From Cavia porcellus (lineage: Eukaryota > Chordata > Mammalia > Rodentia > Caviidae), in the NCBI RefSeq assembly GCF_034190915.1, contig NW_026947514.1, forward strand, positions 7,910,201 to 7,974,200: DNA of 64,000 nt. Reading direction: 5' to 3'. The translations under genes and the position numbers were made by a program. The notes beneath the pieces are model-generated. The model did no database searches and was not told the origin of the DNA. It worked only from the letters and a program-made list of their open reading frames with translations. Positions 11,872 to 23,900 of this stretch are shown here, piece by piece (position 1 is the stretch's first letter; every line of letters starts with the position of its first letter).

Positions 11872-14800
11872 CAGGCTCTGAGTCCCTGTTTTGGTTTCTA
11901 GACTCCCCAACACCCACATAGCCTCAGCCTGCACTGAATGACCCCCCCCCACACACACACACACAGTTGGCCCCTGAAGGCTGCGGTCTGGGAGACAGCT
12001 TATGTAGAGCTAAATTCCACACTGCTCCTGCATTTTGGTCATGCAGGTGCCCAGCCAAGAAGCCATCCATGAGGACCTGAGGGCCCCAACAGTGAGCACA
12101 GAGCAAGTCTGACTCACACAGTGCTCAGCGCCCCTTGGGGTCAGAGGTGCTCCCTGGCAGCTCTGAGTGCCAGCCTCCATGTAAGTGGGCTCTATAGGGT
12201 TGGACCACCCTGGAACTCACATTTCAGAAACTGAGAAAGTCCTGGCTTTCCTTTGAGTCAGGCAGCGCATCCTATCAACCAAGCCATGGAAGCTATGGCT
12301 CTGTGGATTTCTAAACGCTGTGTTAGCAGGGACCCAGCTAGGGCAGGATTCCAGGCTACTGTCCCTGCTCTTGAGGGGCAGCCCCCACCACTCACCATGT
12401 CTGGAACACAGGGATGTCCTTCCATTCAGATTTGGGACTTTCTTTACATTTCTGCCTTCTGTGACTGATACCTCAATGGAACTAATTGTGCTTCAAGCTT
12501 TCCTGCAGATTTTTACTGTTGCTAGAAATCTAAAAATGGTGGAAGAAGATGAGAGTGGGAGGAAGAGAAGCAAAAGCAATGGGGAGAGGAGGAGGAGGAG
12601 GTGCAGGAGAGGAGGAGGGGAGAAGAGTCCCAGAGCAGTAGCTGCACCCCATGATCTCCTCTACAGTCTCCTACAGCAGAAGCGTCTGCTGGACGGTCAC
12701 CATGGGCTGCCAGGGCCTGGCTAGGAAGACCAACCATTGAAGGAGTGGTCTGCAGCCCTTCCCGCCCAGCCTGCTCATCTGGCCATGCCGCCGGACGCTC
12801 TGTTACCCACAAAGACATCAGCTCACCTCCTGGCTTCTCCAGCATGGGCTTGGCCCAAGGTTATGCCTCCGCCCCATGAATCCTCAGCTCACCAGGCTGT
12901 CTCTGTATTGCAGGACCTCTTTCAAATGCCCATCCGCAGCGCTCTGAGGACTAGGGAGCCCCTCAACCTCCCTCGTGGCTCAGAGCCAGCTCTGGGATCC
13001 ATTGGCGGTTATGTGCTGAGTTCTGGGAGACCGCGAGGGCTGGGGAGTCACGCATGCACACACTGACTGCAGCCTCTGCTGCTGGAGGCCTCTAGGCCTG
13101 GCTTCACCTGCCACCGGAGGTCTGGAAAGCCTCTGAGCTGTCCCTCATCAAGCAGGAGCCTCTGGCTGGGGCCTGGCTCCTGCACTAAGGATGCCCAACA
13201 CCCGAGCAGCCCTCACTGCTACAGAACGGGCAGTGCCACTGTTGCTTCTGGCTGGACTGCAAGGCTCAGCGGGAGATGGGGCTGACCAGCTTCCCCAGCA
13301 GCTCAGCGAGGTACCTAGCCCTGGGGCTGTGTCCTTGGCCACCACAAGTCCCTGGGTTAAGTGACAGCCAAGTGTGGGAGAACTGCCTCCTCCTGTCAGA
13401 GATGTGAGGTCCATTCCATGACCCACCTCCAGGGTGAAATGCCATTCAGGCCAAAGCCCCCCTGAGAAGCCCACGCACTCCTGTAAGCAGAGATGACAGG
13501 GTTCCTTGGAGCCTGGCAGTGCAGCAGACATCCAGGATGATGGACGCTTGGCCCTGAGGCGGGGCCTGAGGGAGATGCTGGTGGCACCTTCTGGGTTTGC
13601 CCTTTCATCTGGGCTAAATGGCTCAGCAGCCCCTCTGCCAACAGCCACCCAAGCCTACCTTGTGGCCTTTGCTTTGACAGCCACACAGCTCACACAAGCC
13701 TCTCATGGGTGCTCGGCATCTAGGCTCGCCCACGGGAACACAGCCCTGAGCGGACCAATCCTGGTTTGTTTGTCAATACAACTTAGCTGCTTCTCTTTTG
13801 ATTTTGAAGATTAGCATGATTTCTTCCACTATGGTTCAATAGTTTTGCTATGTTTTTTTTAAATGAAGAGTTTTTTTTCCTTTGTGAATATTTGAACCAG
13901 GAGAACATGCGTGTACCATGACATACCTTGTCATCCTCAATCATTTCCCCCCTTTCTTCACTGAGACCAATCCGAATGTTTCTTTTTTCTTATCCTCTTT
14001 AAGTCAGTAGGCATGTTACATTCTGAGCAGATGGACCCAAACTCAGGGTGAATTATATTTTTGTTTCCCTTTATTTTCCTGTTAGTGTCAGTGATCCTTC
14101 CTCAGTTGAATATGTGTCCTTGTATGAAAAGAACCCCTTTCCCTCCAGACACAGCACAGAAAGTTCACAGATGGGTGCCCCCAGAGTAAATGCTTGGATT
14201 CCCTTTATATGTTGGCATTCCCTGATGAATTCCTAGATGAGCAAAGGCAGACACAGTGTATCCTGACTTCTGGGTGGTGGGGTGACAGCTCATCTCTTAC
14301 GCTGACTGTGCACAGCCCTTTCTTCCTGCTAAAGTCCTGTGTGGACACCTGATCTGGGGTGTGAAGCTGGGAGAAGGCAGCGTCCTGGGGAGGGATTGGC
14401 TCCTCAGTGCCCTTATGCAACCCTCCCCACTCTGTGGGCACAGTGAGCAGCTTCCCCCTGGGAACCAGGAAGGGGCATCACCGGGTGATCTGCTGGCTCC
14501 TTGGACTTCCTGTCCCTCAGAACTGAGAAACAGATTCCTGTGATCAGCTCCCCAGGTAACGGTGGGTCATTGCAGCAGTCCCAGGAGCCTCTGAGAGTGA
14601 CATAGTACTACTGAGCATAACACTAGCAGTTTAAAGGGTTCTTTACTAAGTCCTCTTTCTTCTATCGGTGTCCAGTGCACACTTTTTCTTACCACAAGCT
14701 TTCATACAGCCCTAGCACGTGTACAGAAAAGCTGAGAGATGTAATGTTTGTTTCTGTGTTGTTATGTGGCCCTTGCCGGGTGTGCTGTTTTCAATACCTG

Positions 14801-16555
14801 GCGTGTGAAACGCTTGCTCCTCATCCACCATTCCCATCCCAGCCCCACTCCTCTGTGCTCTGCTCTTTTCCCTGCTCATCAGATCTTCTGCCAGGAAGGC
14901 CACCAGAGCCCTGGGCCTCACGTTCAGTCCATCTTGGCGTGGACTGACATTGCCGAGTCCGGTCCTCTTGCGGGGTCCCTCTATTCCCACTGCTTATGTC
15001 TCCCCCTCAGATTCGGGGCAGATCCCATTTTGATCGCGTTTTCCTTTATTTTGGCACAAAGGAGTGAAGACAGTAGGTTATTTTCTTCTAGTTTTGTAAT
15101 GATTGAGACAGCTCACAATGAAAGCATTCAGTAACTCTTGCCCATACTACCTTGGATATATTATCTGTCAGTGAGATACAGCTATATTATTTATAGTTAT
15201 TTTATTATTTGTTATTTTGTAGGTTTTCTCACTGTCATGACACATTGCAGCTTTCTAGCTGAAAATGTGTCTCTGTTTAATTATGTGTCGTGGAACATTT
15301 ATCCCATAGTTCAGTAGTTAATAGGAAAGACCCTCTGTTTCTTGGGTATCCTTGGCCACTTTTGCTTTTAGTTTTTGTTGTGTTTTGCGGTTGGCTTACT
15401 ACAAGGGTATAGCTCACCCCACCCTCAGCCTTTTAAAAAGTTAGAAAACATTTTTTATTCATGGTCCTGCTAAGTTGTCTAGGCTGGGATCAAATGTTCC
15501 AACCTTTGATGTCTGTTTTGCAGGGTGAGGAGTCACAGGAGTGGCATAGTCACACTTTTTACGATTCCTGTTTTGCTATTGAATTTTGACCTAGAGTTAC
15601 ATGATAATCAATGATTAATTCTATTTTGACTTCTTGGCATTTCTTCCAGCAATAGAGTTTGCATCCAAACACTTGTAAAATTTCAATTTCAATCAAGGTC
15701 TGTTTCCAGGAACTGTTCTCAACCTTTGGAGGATTTTTTCCTTGTGCATTAACAAAATAGCAGAAATACGTAGAATAAATCGACCCTGTAAGTTAATAAA
15801 TTTCCTTATAAATAAATGGGATGGGGAGGCTGGGAATTGAAAGTGCTTCCTGCCCTTCAGCCCAGGAGTCCAGGTCACCACCTCCTGCAGCACCATGGCC
15901 ACACATCCTGGGAGCAGAAGGGACAAGGGCCTGGTGGTCATGGTGATTTTGAGAGGGGACAGAGGCTGGACCCAGAGCCCTTCTTGGGGAGAAGGCGCTG
16001 CTCCACAAGGAGGCTGGCAAGGCTCCTAGTGTAGCGGAGGAGGGAGGAGAGGTGAGGTCGGTGCCAGGACAGCCCAGGGGGAGGAAGGGCTTCCAAGTAG
16101 AACAGAACACTGGGACAGGGAGGGCACATTCTCGCTGCATGTGGGCTGGAGATGCAGCAGCAGGACACCTGTGCAAACAGAGCAGCTCTGGGAGCAGCAA
16201 AAGGGGCAGCAGCACGGGTGTGACTCTGCCTGCAGGGGGCGCCAGCATGTGGATGGTGAGGGTTGTGAGCTAGGCTGGTGGATTCCCTCAGGGATGCTGA
16301 GGAGACTTGCTGGATCCTGGGCCCTGGGGCTGGAACCTGAGCTCCATGGCGCCCTCATGATTTCCAGGCAGGGCTGGAGATTTGGGGGCAGAGGGGCCCA
16401 GGGCCTGTGAGGTGCGGCCCTAGCCACAGTCACCCTTCCCAGCACAAAACCTCACACCTCTGGATGCAGGACACCAAGACAACCCACGACCTGGTCTTCT
16501 CAGAACCTCAGGGTGCAAAGAGAGATTGAGACACAGGGAAGTGGTATTCATATTG

Positions 16556-16561
16556 TTTAAT
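16556..16561 (-). terminator. Serpin gene A polyadenylation signal (ATTAAA)
   Basis: ATTAAA on the minus strand, 55 bases beyond the stop codon. Human SERPINA1 also has a short 3' UTR ending with an ATTAAA signal. The cleavage site is expected at about 16,535-16,545. Confidence 0.65.
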
Positions 16562-16615
16562 ATCACCAGGGCGAGGGGAGATGGGGCTGGCGGGGGGACT
16601 GAAGCCGGAGAGCAG

Positions 16616-16807
16616 TTACTTCTTTGTGGGATCCATCACCTTCCCCACGAAGAGGGGCGTGTCGGTGGAGTGATCGATGATGAGAAAGAGGAAGGGCTTG
16701 TTGAAGGACAGGTCTTCCGGCAAAGACATGGGCATGAATTCCATCATGGTGGCCCCCGCAGCCTCTGTCCCCTTCTCGTCGATGGTCAGCAATGCCTTGT
16801 GCAAGCC
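16616..16807 (-). CDS. SERPINA1: Serpin A coding exon 4 with reactive-centre loop
   Basis: Acceptor CCCTGCAG|GGCTTGC; stop TAA at 16,618-16,616. Encodes [14 protein letters not shown], the variable loop (codons 363-376), then [11 protein letters not shown] ... [13 protein letters not shown]. The P1 Met codon is 16,729-16,727 and P1' Ser is 16,726-16,724. Confidence 0.95.
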   Translation of the reverse strand, partial: GLHKALLTIDEKGTEAAGATMMEFMPMSLPEDLSFNKPFLFLIIDHSTDTPLFVGKVMDPTKK

Positions 16808-19800
16808 CTGCAGGGGAGAGAGGCAGAGGCAGGCGCTGAGGCTGGGCTGTCCCCACTCAGGCTGCAGCAAGGCTCGGCGAGGAGCCTTTTCCCAGCAAGT
16901 CCTCACAGGAGTCCTCCTCCTCCTGGACGGTCCTGCCATGTATGAAGCCCTCTCCCCGCAGGGTCACACGAAGCATTTCCCTTCTCTGTCTTTGCCTGAT
17001 CTGGCCCGCTGACCTCTCAGCTCCCGTCCTAACCACCATCTGTCACACCCTGAATACAGCCCTCCTGCTCAGGAGGAGAAGGTCGCATTGAGGCTGTGCC
17101 TCTCCACACAGCTGCCCATTCCAGTGTGTGGCAGTGAGCTCCAGGACAAGGACTCTGCTGGTGACTCTCCTGTGTAGACCTTTTGAGCACACAGCCTGCA
17201 CTGCTCTGTGCCTGTTCCTGGTCAAATTTATTTCCCTGAACCGCTGGCACCTTTGGCTGGGCTCATTCCAACTGAGACCTGCTGGGTCACCGGTATCTCT
17301 GTCTCACTCACGGAAGATTCCAGAACGCCCAGTGCATTGCCTGAGGCCAAGCCTCTCCATATGAATGTGGGTGAATTGAACCCAGGACCCTGAAGGTCCT
17401 AAGAGAAACCGAGACCGAGGGTTGGGAAAGCCACTGAACAGAGGTCCCTACCAATGCGGCAGCACGAGAAGCCACCTCCCCAGCTCTCTTGCCTTACCCT
17501 GATTTGTCCCAGTGAATCTTGTTTCCTGCGGAGGAGCTGGACCTGGTGGGTGTCCTGGATTCCCTTCCTCATTCTCCTGTCAACTTGTGTCCTACACTGC
17601 ATTCTGCCCTTCAGATACTAGGACATCACCATCATGTGACCTCACCTTGGAGATTTTCAGGGGGATGTCCTCTGTGACCCCCGAGAGGTCGGCAGCATCA
17701 CTGAAGACATTGGTGATGCCCAAGTGGCCCAGGACCTCCTTCAGGTCGTAGGTTCCAGAAATGGACAGTTTGGGGAGATGCACATTGGCAAACCTGGCAT
17801 GAAATGGTGAATGAATGTGATTCACAGCATCGCTCATGCTCCGTGGAGACCATCACTTGTGACAGGGTTTCCCTCCCCTCCTGTCTCCTGTTAGTGTCCT
17901 GTCTCTGCACAGCAGGATGGGACACTGCCTTGAGTTGTTGGAGTTTCATCATCATCTGTCCTGGGGACAGACAACATTAACATCATGGGGACCATGTGTC
18001 CCGGCAGCCTCTGAGATGCCACCACCTCTGTGAAGTCCTGGGGGCAGTTGCATGCTGCTCTCCTGGGAGCAGGTGTCATCCTGCCCTGCAGAGTTTTTTC
18101 ACCCCTCTCCCCTAGCCAGGGACATTTTGTGGCCTAACTCCCAGGGGAGCATAGGTCACTGGGGCCGAGGCTGAGACAAGATGGACCTAATGAGGCTGAA
18201 GGCCCAGCTCTAGTGTCCAGTGGGCATAGGTGAGGCCCCATGGGGTCTGCACTTAGGGAGGAGATGGCCCGGGGCTGGCGACCAGCTCCAGGAGCAGCCC
18301 GGACTTCTGGTCTCAGCCTGGACATAGGTACGCTGAGAAAGTCAGGATGACACTGTAGTGACACTGCACATTCACTCTTAGCCTCAGGTACATTTCCACA
18401 TCTGTTTACAGTGACCTCCATGAAAACGTGCCACAGAGCGCTGGCTCAGTTAATGATGTACCAACTTGTGCTCGTCTGCAGTCCTTTGGGGGGACTACGG
18501 GCTCTGGGGACCCTGTAAACCACACTAAGAGACAGAGAAGAGGCGCATTCTGCAAAGCTCCCTGGACTGTCCCGTGGTGGCCTTTCCCATCTGGGCCCAT
18601 CCCCTCTCTACACAAGCACAGCCCAGCCTGGATGCCACACTCGGCCGCCACCTCCACCTTGTACTTCTGAGTTCTGCCATGACCCCTGCTGCTGCTGTCC
18701 CCACCCCAGGCCCTGGGTGTGGGGAGGAGACTGTGCATTCTGGGAAGTTCACCCCTACCCCTCAGCAAGCCCTGTGCTTCCTCACTCTGCCCATCGTCCC
18801 TTTCAGAGCCTGGCCGGTGCTAATGGAACAAAGCGCTGCTATTTTGTCTTTTGAAAGCCCCAGGTCATTTCGGGGAGCTGAGGCCCAAATGATGTGGGCC
18901 ACCCACTGTCCCTGGCTACTGGTCAGGGTGGCCAAGTGGGTTCTAAACCGGCTCAGAGCTTGTGCGCTCTCTATGCTCCCTGGCTGGAAACTCACATTCT
19001 CTCTGTCTTTCGAGCGAACTTGAAGATGAGCTCCGGGGTGAGTGTTTCCTCCAGGTGCTGCATTTTGCCCTCCTCTGGCAGGAGGAAGAGAGCGGTGACA
19101 TTGCCTTCGTAGTCCAGGAGCAGCACCCAGCTCTGGATGGTGCTGCAGTGAAACGCTTTGTACTTGCCCTCCCGCTTCATCATGGGCACCTTCACAGTGG
19201 TACTCGTGTCCACGTGGAAGTCCTCTTGCGTGGTATGCTTAACGTCAAAGGGTTTCTCCCATTTGCCTGGAGAGGGGACAGTAGCAGTACCCAGGGGTGG
19301 AATGGAGGTCAAAACGGTCTGCATGCGACTGTAACTGGGACTGCAGGGCAGAGGGAGGGTACCACCCAGACCAGGGGGCCCTGGAGTCTTCAGGCCAGGT
19401 GAGCAGGGGACCAGCCTGAGGGCACCTAGCAAGCATTTTTGCTTGAATTATATATTTAAGGTTGGCTTGGAGATTACAAGTTAAAATTTGGGGTAGCAGT
19501 CATTTTTGTGACTCCTCATCCAGGGTGCCCCATAGTACCAATCAGGACTTTCTGGGTTTACCCTGCTCCTTTGCCTGGACCCGCATATGCAGTACAGTGG
19601 CGCCCTCTGCTGTACTAGTGTGCCCTGGCTTTCAGGCTGTTGGCATGTGCAGGTGACTCTGGGACCCCAAGCCCACCTTTCTTGTTGGACAGGAGGAGGT
19701 GGTGAGACTGGCGAGTGGACAGGAATTGTCTCAAGTGGCAGCAGAGCTGGGACCTAAGCACCAAGGCCTGGGTGCTCTGCTCTCCTAGAATGGCCAGGAA

Positions 19801-20928
19801 TGAGGACCTGGCCTGGACCCCCACTTTCCTCCCCAGGCTGTTTCCCTGGGTCCCATGGGGTCCTGGCCCCCTCATGGCTCAGAAGTGGGAGGGTAGGCTG
19901 AGTATTAGTGGATCAGCTATGCATTCTAAGTCCATGCCCCTGTGTAATGTGACTTGGTATCCACTTTCAAAACCTGACAACAATGGTATTGTTCTGTCCA
20001 TGAAAAGACCAGACAGTCCCACTTCAAAGAGGTAGAGTGCCCTCTCCAATGTGAAGACTAATGCGTGGTGGATTTAAAAACAAGTTTTTTTTTTTTTGTG
20101 GTAATGGGGATTGAGCCCAGGGTCTTTGCCCTGAGTTATGTCTCCACCTGTAACTTAATTTAATTTTCAGACCGGATCTCAAATTGCCTGAGCTGGGTTC
20201 CCATTTGCAATCCTCCTGCTTCAGCCTCCCAGGGTGCTGGGACTATATCCCTCTTAAGGATTCCCAGTGAGCATTACGGTGATAAAGTCTAGCTCAGTTT
20301 AGGCCACTTGTGCAAACTTACCTCTAAAGAAAATGTAATTCACCAGGGCAAGAACTGTGTCTGCGCTCAAGTCTTTCACCAAATCCACAATTTTCCCTTG
20401 GGTTCCTTTCTCCACGTAGGCGTTGATCTGTTTCTCCGCCTCTTTGGGGTTGCTGAAGTTGGTGGGGAAGGCTTCTGCGTGGTAAAGGGTCTTGACGTCC
20501 TCCGAGAACTTCTCCTTGAGCTTTAGTTTCTGGTCGAGAAAGAGGCCATTGCCGGTGGTCAGCTGGTGCTCGCTGTGGGGCCTGTTGAGGGTGTGGAGAA
20601 GGTTCTGGAAGCCATTGTGGATGTCAGCCTCAGCTATCTCCGTGAGGTTGAACTCCAGGCCTCGCAGGATCTGCGTGTGAGTGTCCCCTTTGGCTCCCAC
20701 GGAGACCATGGCCAAGGCCGTGGCAATGCTCACGGGGGAGAAGAAGATGTTACTGGTGTTGGACTGCTGAGTCAGCACCCGGTACATGCTGTGAGCAAAG
20801 TGGGCCAGGCTCCGGGGGATTTGTTGGCTGGGTCCTTGTGCCACCTGAGCATCCTCAGCCATGATGCCAAACACCAAGCAGCACAGGCCTGCCAGGAGCA
20901 GGAGGCCTCGGGGAATAGCGGACGGCAT
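16616..20928 (-). CDS. SERPINA1: Serpin gene A: alpha-1-antitrypsin-like serpin, P1 Met
   Basis: Secreted serine-protease inhibitor, four coding exons joined 20322-20928, 19266-18996, 17793-17646 and 16807-16616 (minus strand), giving 405 residues. Every intron is GT-AG and phases agree across joins. I chose the ATG at 20,928 because it lies four bases after the acceptor (CTGCAG|GACA), as in SERPINA1; the upstream in-frame ATG is intronic. Residues 1-24 form a signal peptide. N-glycosylation sequons include N57-T-S, FNLTE, NFS and GNVTA. The hinge GTEAAGA (355-361) is intact. The reactive-centre loop reads MPMSLP with P1 Met369 and P1' Ser370, as in human antitrypsin, so elastase inhibition is the natural inference. 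The mature N-terminus is about 13 residues shorter than human. A promoter is present upstream. Squirrel-family rodents are known to have several antitrypsin-like genes; the gene symbol denotes the family, not proven orthology. Confidence 0.95.
17646..17793 (-). CDS. SERPINA1: Serpin A coding exon 3
   Basis: 148 bases, identical in length to human exon 4. Acceptor ATGCCAG|GTTTGCC, donor CCAAG|GTGAGG. Encodes [20 protein letters not shown] ... LGITNVFS ... LSGVTED ... LKISK, the conserved serpin breach and shutter segments. Confidence 0.95.
18996..19266 (-). CDS. SERPINA1: Serpin A coding exon 2
   Basis: 271 bases, the same length as human SERPINA1 exon 3. Acceptor CTCCAG|GCAAATGG, donor AGAAT|GTGAGT. 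It encodes GKWEKPF ... VPMMK ... SWVLLLDY ... FLLP ... HLEETLT ... FKFARKTER, with the first two bases of Met293 at the end. One Cys (AFHC) matches the single Cys of human antitrypsin. Confidence 0.95.
20085..20250 (-). repeat. ID-B1 composite SINE, unit A copy
   Basis: A T-run (antisense tail) is followed by the antisense ID part (GGTAATGGGGATTGAGCCCA, GAGTTATGTCTCCACC) and an antisense B1 part (TGAGCTGGGTTCCCATTTGC, CTTCAGCCTCCCAGGGTGCT, GGGACTATA). It lies in the intron after coding exon 1 and is shared with unit B (60,902-61,066). Confidence 0.7.
20322..20928 (-). CDS. SERPINA1: Serpin A coding exon 1 (exon 2 of transcript)
   Basis: The exon runs 20,932-20,322 with acceptor CTGCAG|GAC and donor AGAG|GTAAGT; coding starts at 20,928. 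It encodes residues 1-202 plus one base of Gly203: signal peptide, helices A-F region, the IFFSPVS motif, [13 protein letters not shown] and [14 protein letters not shown]. It ends in NYIFFRG, the conserved SERPINA1 splice position. Confidence 0.95.
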
Positions 20929-20932
20929 TGTC

Positions 20933-23900
20933 CTGCAGGACAGAGAAAGGGGACAGGAGCCCTGCATTAGGACCTGTCACATTGCCCATGGGCACCGACT
21001 GACACCATGCAGCAGTGGCCGCCACGCGTCCAGCCCGTCCCAAGCACTTCCCTACCCTGCCCTCATTTAAAAAATCAGAAAAGCTGCAGTGATACCCTTG
21101 CACTAAGCTCGGTCCTCACATGACTCCAGCTCTTCCCTGCTTGTAACAGCGCTGTGAGCAAAGGGCCACATTCCTGTGCTTACCCCAGGGATGCCTCGCA
21201 GCCCAGGTCTGCAACTCAGTGACGGGGCAGAGTCACAGTGCAGCCTGTCTGGTGCTGAGCCCATGTCCTTGACAGCTCTGCTTTCATCCCAAATTGCCTT
21301 CGGAGACACTGACCAAAGCAGAGGTGGACGGGATTGGCATTTCCTGGGCAGTCCAGAAAGATCAGACTCAAGCATTGCTTTGAGCCAGGACAGCCTCTAG
21401 AGGTCATCCATCCAACTCCGTTGTTTAACAGCTGGGAACCCAGGTGCCCAAGGAAGCAGGGAGGGAACCAGGCTGAGGCCTGGGAGCTGGATAAGGTCCC
21501 AGGGGCGCTCCACCCTCCCTCACCAGGCCTTCCAGCCTGGAGGCTTTTCCTGTGGGCTGGCTGTGCTGTTTTGCTGTGATCCAGCTGAGTCTGGGCTGGG
21601 GCCCCTACCATCAATGCCCCACCATCTCGCTCCTCTCATGGCCCAGCTCTGGGGAGGACAGAGATGGCCCATTGCTCCTTTAGAATGAGGGTGAATGTGG
21701 CGAGGCAGAGGTGGAAAACTATTGCTCAGACAGCCGTGAGTTCCCGTGCAGGATAGGAAAGTGCTTGGGACAAAAGTGTTCGATCATAAATGGGCCCCAT
21801 CTGTAAAGTGGGGTTGCAGGAGGGTTCCGTGAAATAGCTACAGACACAGACGGTCTCTGGGGTGTCGGTGGAGGGAAGTCACTGCAGGTGTCACAGACCC
21901 AAAGCCTGCAGGTGACAGGCAGCTGAGGGTTATGTGGTTCCTGGCCGGGGGAGGTGACGGAGTAGCAAGATCTGCAGCCGAACCAGTGAGGGTGGCCGTC
22001 CAGAGGTGGCCACAGCCGCCAGCACCCACAGCAACCCAGAGCCTGCCTTCCCCACAAGGCTGCCTCGACCCCACACCTGTCCGGCCAGGAGCCACTGGTC
22101 GGCAGCACTTGTCTTCTTTACATATGGGGAAACTGAGGCTCGAGTTGCAGACAATGTGCCTGGAGTTGCACAGTTAGCTATTGATTGGCTCCTTAACTAC
22201 AACTACCACCTTACTACAGCACAGAAAGAAAGGTGTCTGGGAAATGGGGATTTGAAACCTTGAGGGGAAAGGAAAGGTTGGGCCTAAGAGTCCCTGAGTT
22301 TCACTCGGACTCTGGAGCTCTTGGGAGTTTCATCCGCATTAGATGGAAAAAAGAGTCACTGGGAAAAAGTCATGTTCTACCAAACTCCACCGCTGGGCTT
22401 TGTATATCAGAGAGTGAGAGAGAGAAGGAGAGAAAGGGAGAAGGAGAGAATGAGAGAGACAGTTGAGAGAGCGACAGAGACAAAGAGAGAGAGAGAGAGA
22501 AAGAGAGAGAGGGCTGTCACGGGTTTCCACGTTTCTCCCCCAGCTGGTGTGTAGATCTGAAAGCACCGTGTTCCCATCCCCCTTAGACCTTGCCTTTCTT
22601 CCCCGTCTGGAGCTTGGGGCAGCCCCATGGAAATCCCCCATCCTGACAGGGATCAGGGGGACACCGCAGGGCGGGGATGTGAACTGTGCTGACTGGTCTT
22701 GGGGTCAGAGGCTGCGGACAGCACTGCTGCTACCTGTTGGCCTCAAGTGGCACCTGTGGCTGCGCTGTCCCGGGGACCTCACTTTCCAAAGGGCTGAACC
22801 CCCCGAGTCCAGAGGCAATCAGGGTCGGTGTCACCCAGAGCAGCAGCCAGCTGCCTGGCCACAGAGCACCCTGTGCTCCATGCACATCCAGGTGACAAAC
22901 CATTGTTCTGCGGCCCTCAAAGTGTAACTCGCTACAATGGGCCTGGATTTTTCTATCACTCGGGTCACAGCCTAGGGGCTCAGGCTCCAAGGACATTAGG
23001 GCTGAGCCCAGCCTTGATCCCCAGTATCCTCTGGGGCTCATTTTGTGCCTCAGTCTGTTCTCCCGGCACCCTAAGCCTAGAGCTGGGAGGAGAGAGTGGC
23101 CCTGAAGGTGCAGAGGCCCAGCTTCCTGCTGAGGATCAAGAAAGGAACAGGGTCAGGGTGGAACCCAGGGCGGGTTGCAGCAGCCTTTGTGAGGCAGGAG
23201 GCACAGCGGCAGGTCACCCCAGCTCTCAGCTCCCACTATTTCCACCCAGGAGCATAAAATGAGTGGCCAAGAACCCCCTTTCTGGGAGGTGGCCCAGCGT
23301 AAGGTAAGGTCACTAGCTGCTGAGGCCAGGCATGAGCCAGTCCTGGCCTTCCCTGCAGGTGGCCTAGGCCGGTGACTTCACCTCCAGGTGCCTCACTGGA
23401 GAGGAAAGCCTTTGCAGACAGAGGCACAGCACCAGCAGTGAGGGTGGTGGGGCGCTGGCAGGGCTGGGAGCCCTCCTGGGGACCTGTAGATATGAAGTGA
23501 CTTTCTGACCAGTTGTTGCATTGCTGGGGGCCAGAGAAGGGAGTGCTGCTCAGCAGGGAACTATCCCAGGGCTGGCAAATGTCCCCTCCTTTCTCCATGT
23601 CCTCCTGCACTGCCTGCTGCCTGATCCGTGCTAAGTAAACCTCAGCATGAGTGTGACCCTCACTGTGGATTTCCCAAGCACTATGCGCAATCTATGCAGC
23701 CTCACCTAAGTGTCCTCGTCATTTATCTGGTGAGGTGGAGACTATTATTAGTCCCACTTTACAGATGGAAAAATTTAGGCCCTGACCAGGTAAGCCTCCT
23801 ACTAAAAATCACAGAGCCAGCTGCCTACAGAAGTGGGCGCTAACTCTTCTTGTCAGAACTGGGCAATTGATCCTTCTCTAGGTTTATTCACACTTGGGGT

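Larger units (their letters stand above)
3711..16535. other. Duplicated intergenic DNA 3' of serpin gene A
   Basis: About 12.8 kb without a recognisable gene. Open frames of 60-180 codons occur on both strands, but none shows a known domain, and most are broken or shifted in the unit B copy. Contents I can support are SINE remnants (listed separately), a C-run with CA repeat at 4,391-4,416, an A-run at 7,741-7,767, a CA repeat near 11,948-11,964 and a GA-rich patch at 12,540-12,620. Genes that follow SERPINA1 in other mammals (for example SERPINA11) are not seen here. Confidence 0.6.
3271..23194 (+). repeat. Segmental duplication, unit A (aligned part)
   Basis: Collinear and same-orientation match to 41,357-64,000, readable from shared landmarks: 3,271/41,357, 6,031/44,104, 9,157/46,511, 12,253/49,576, 16,616/57,435 and 20,928/61,744. 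The coordinate offset changes from about 38,086 to 37,340 (unit B lost about 750 bp net near 45,343). It then rises to about 40,816, because unit B gained a 3.46-kb ERV. Divergence looks like a few percent by eye. The unit contains gene A and its 3' flank. How far unit A extends to the right of 23,194 depends on sequence beyond the window. Confidence 0.92.

Noticed and set aside
22405..22512. GA repeat as a CRISPR-like or regulatory array
   Set aside because: Simple purine microsatellite without spacer structure in a mammalian intron.
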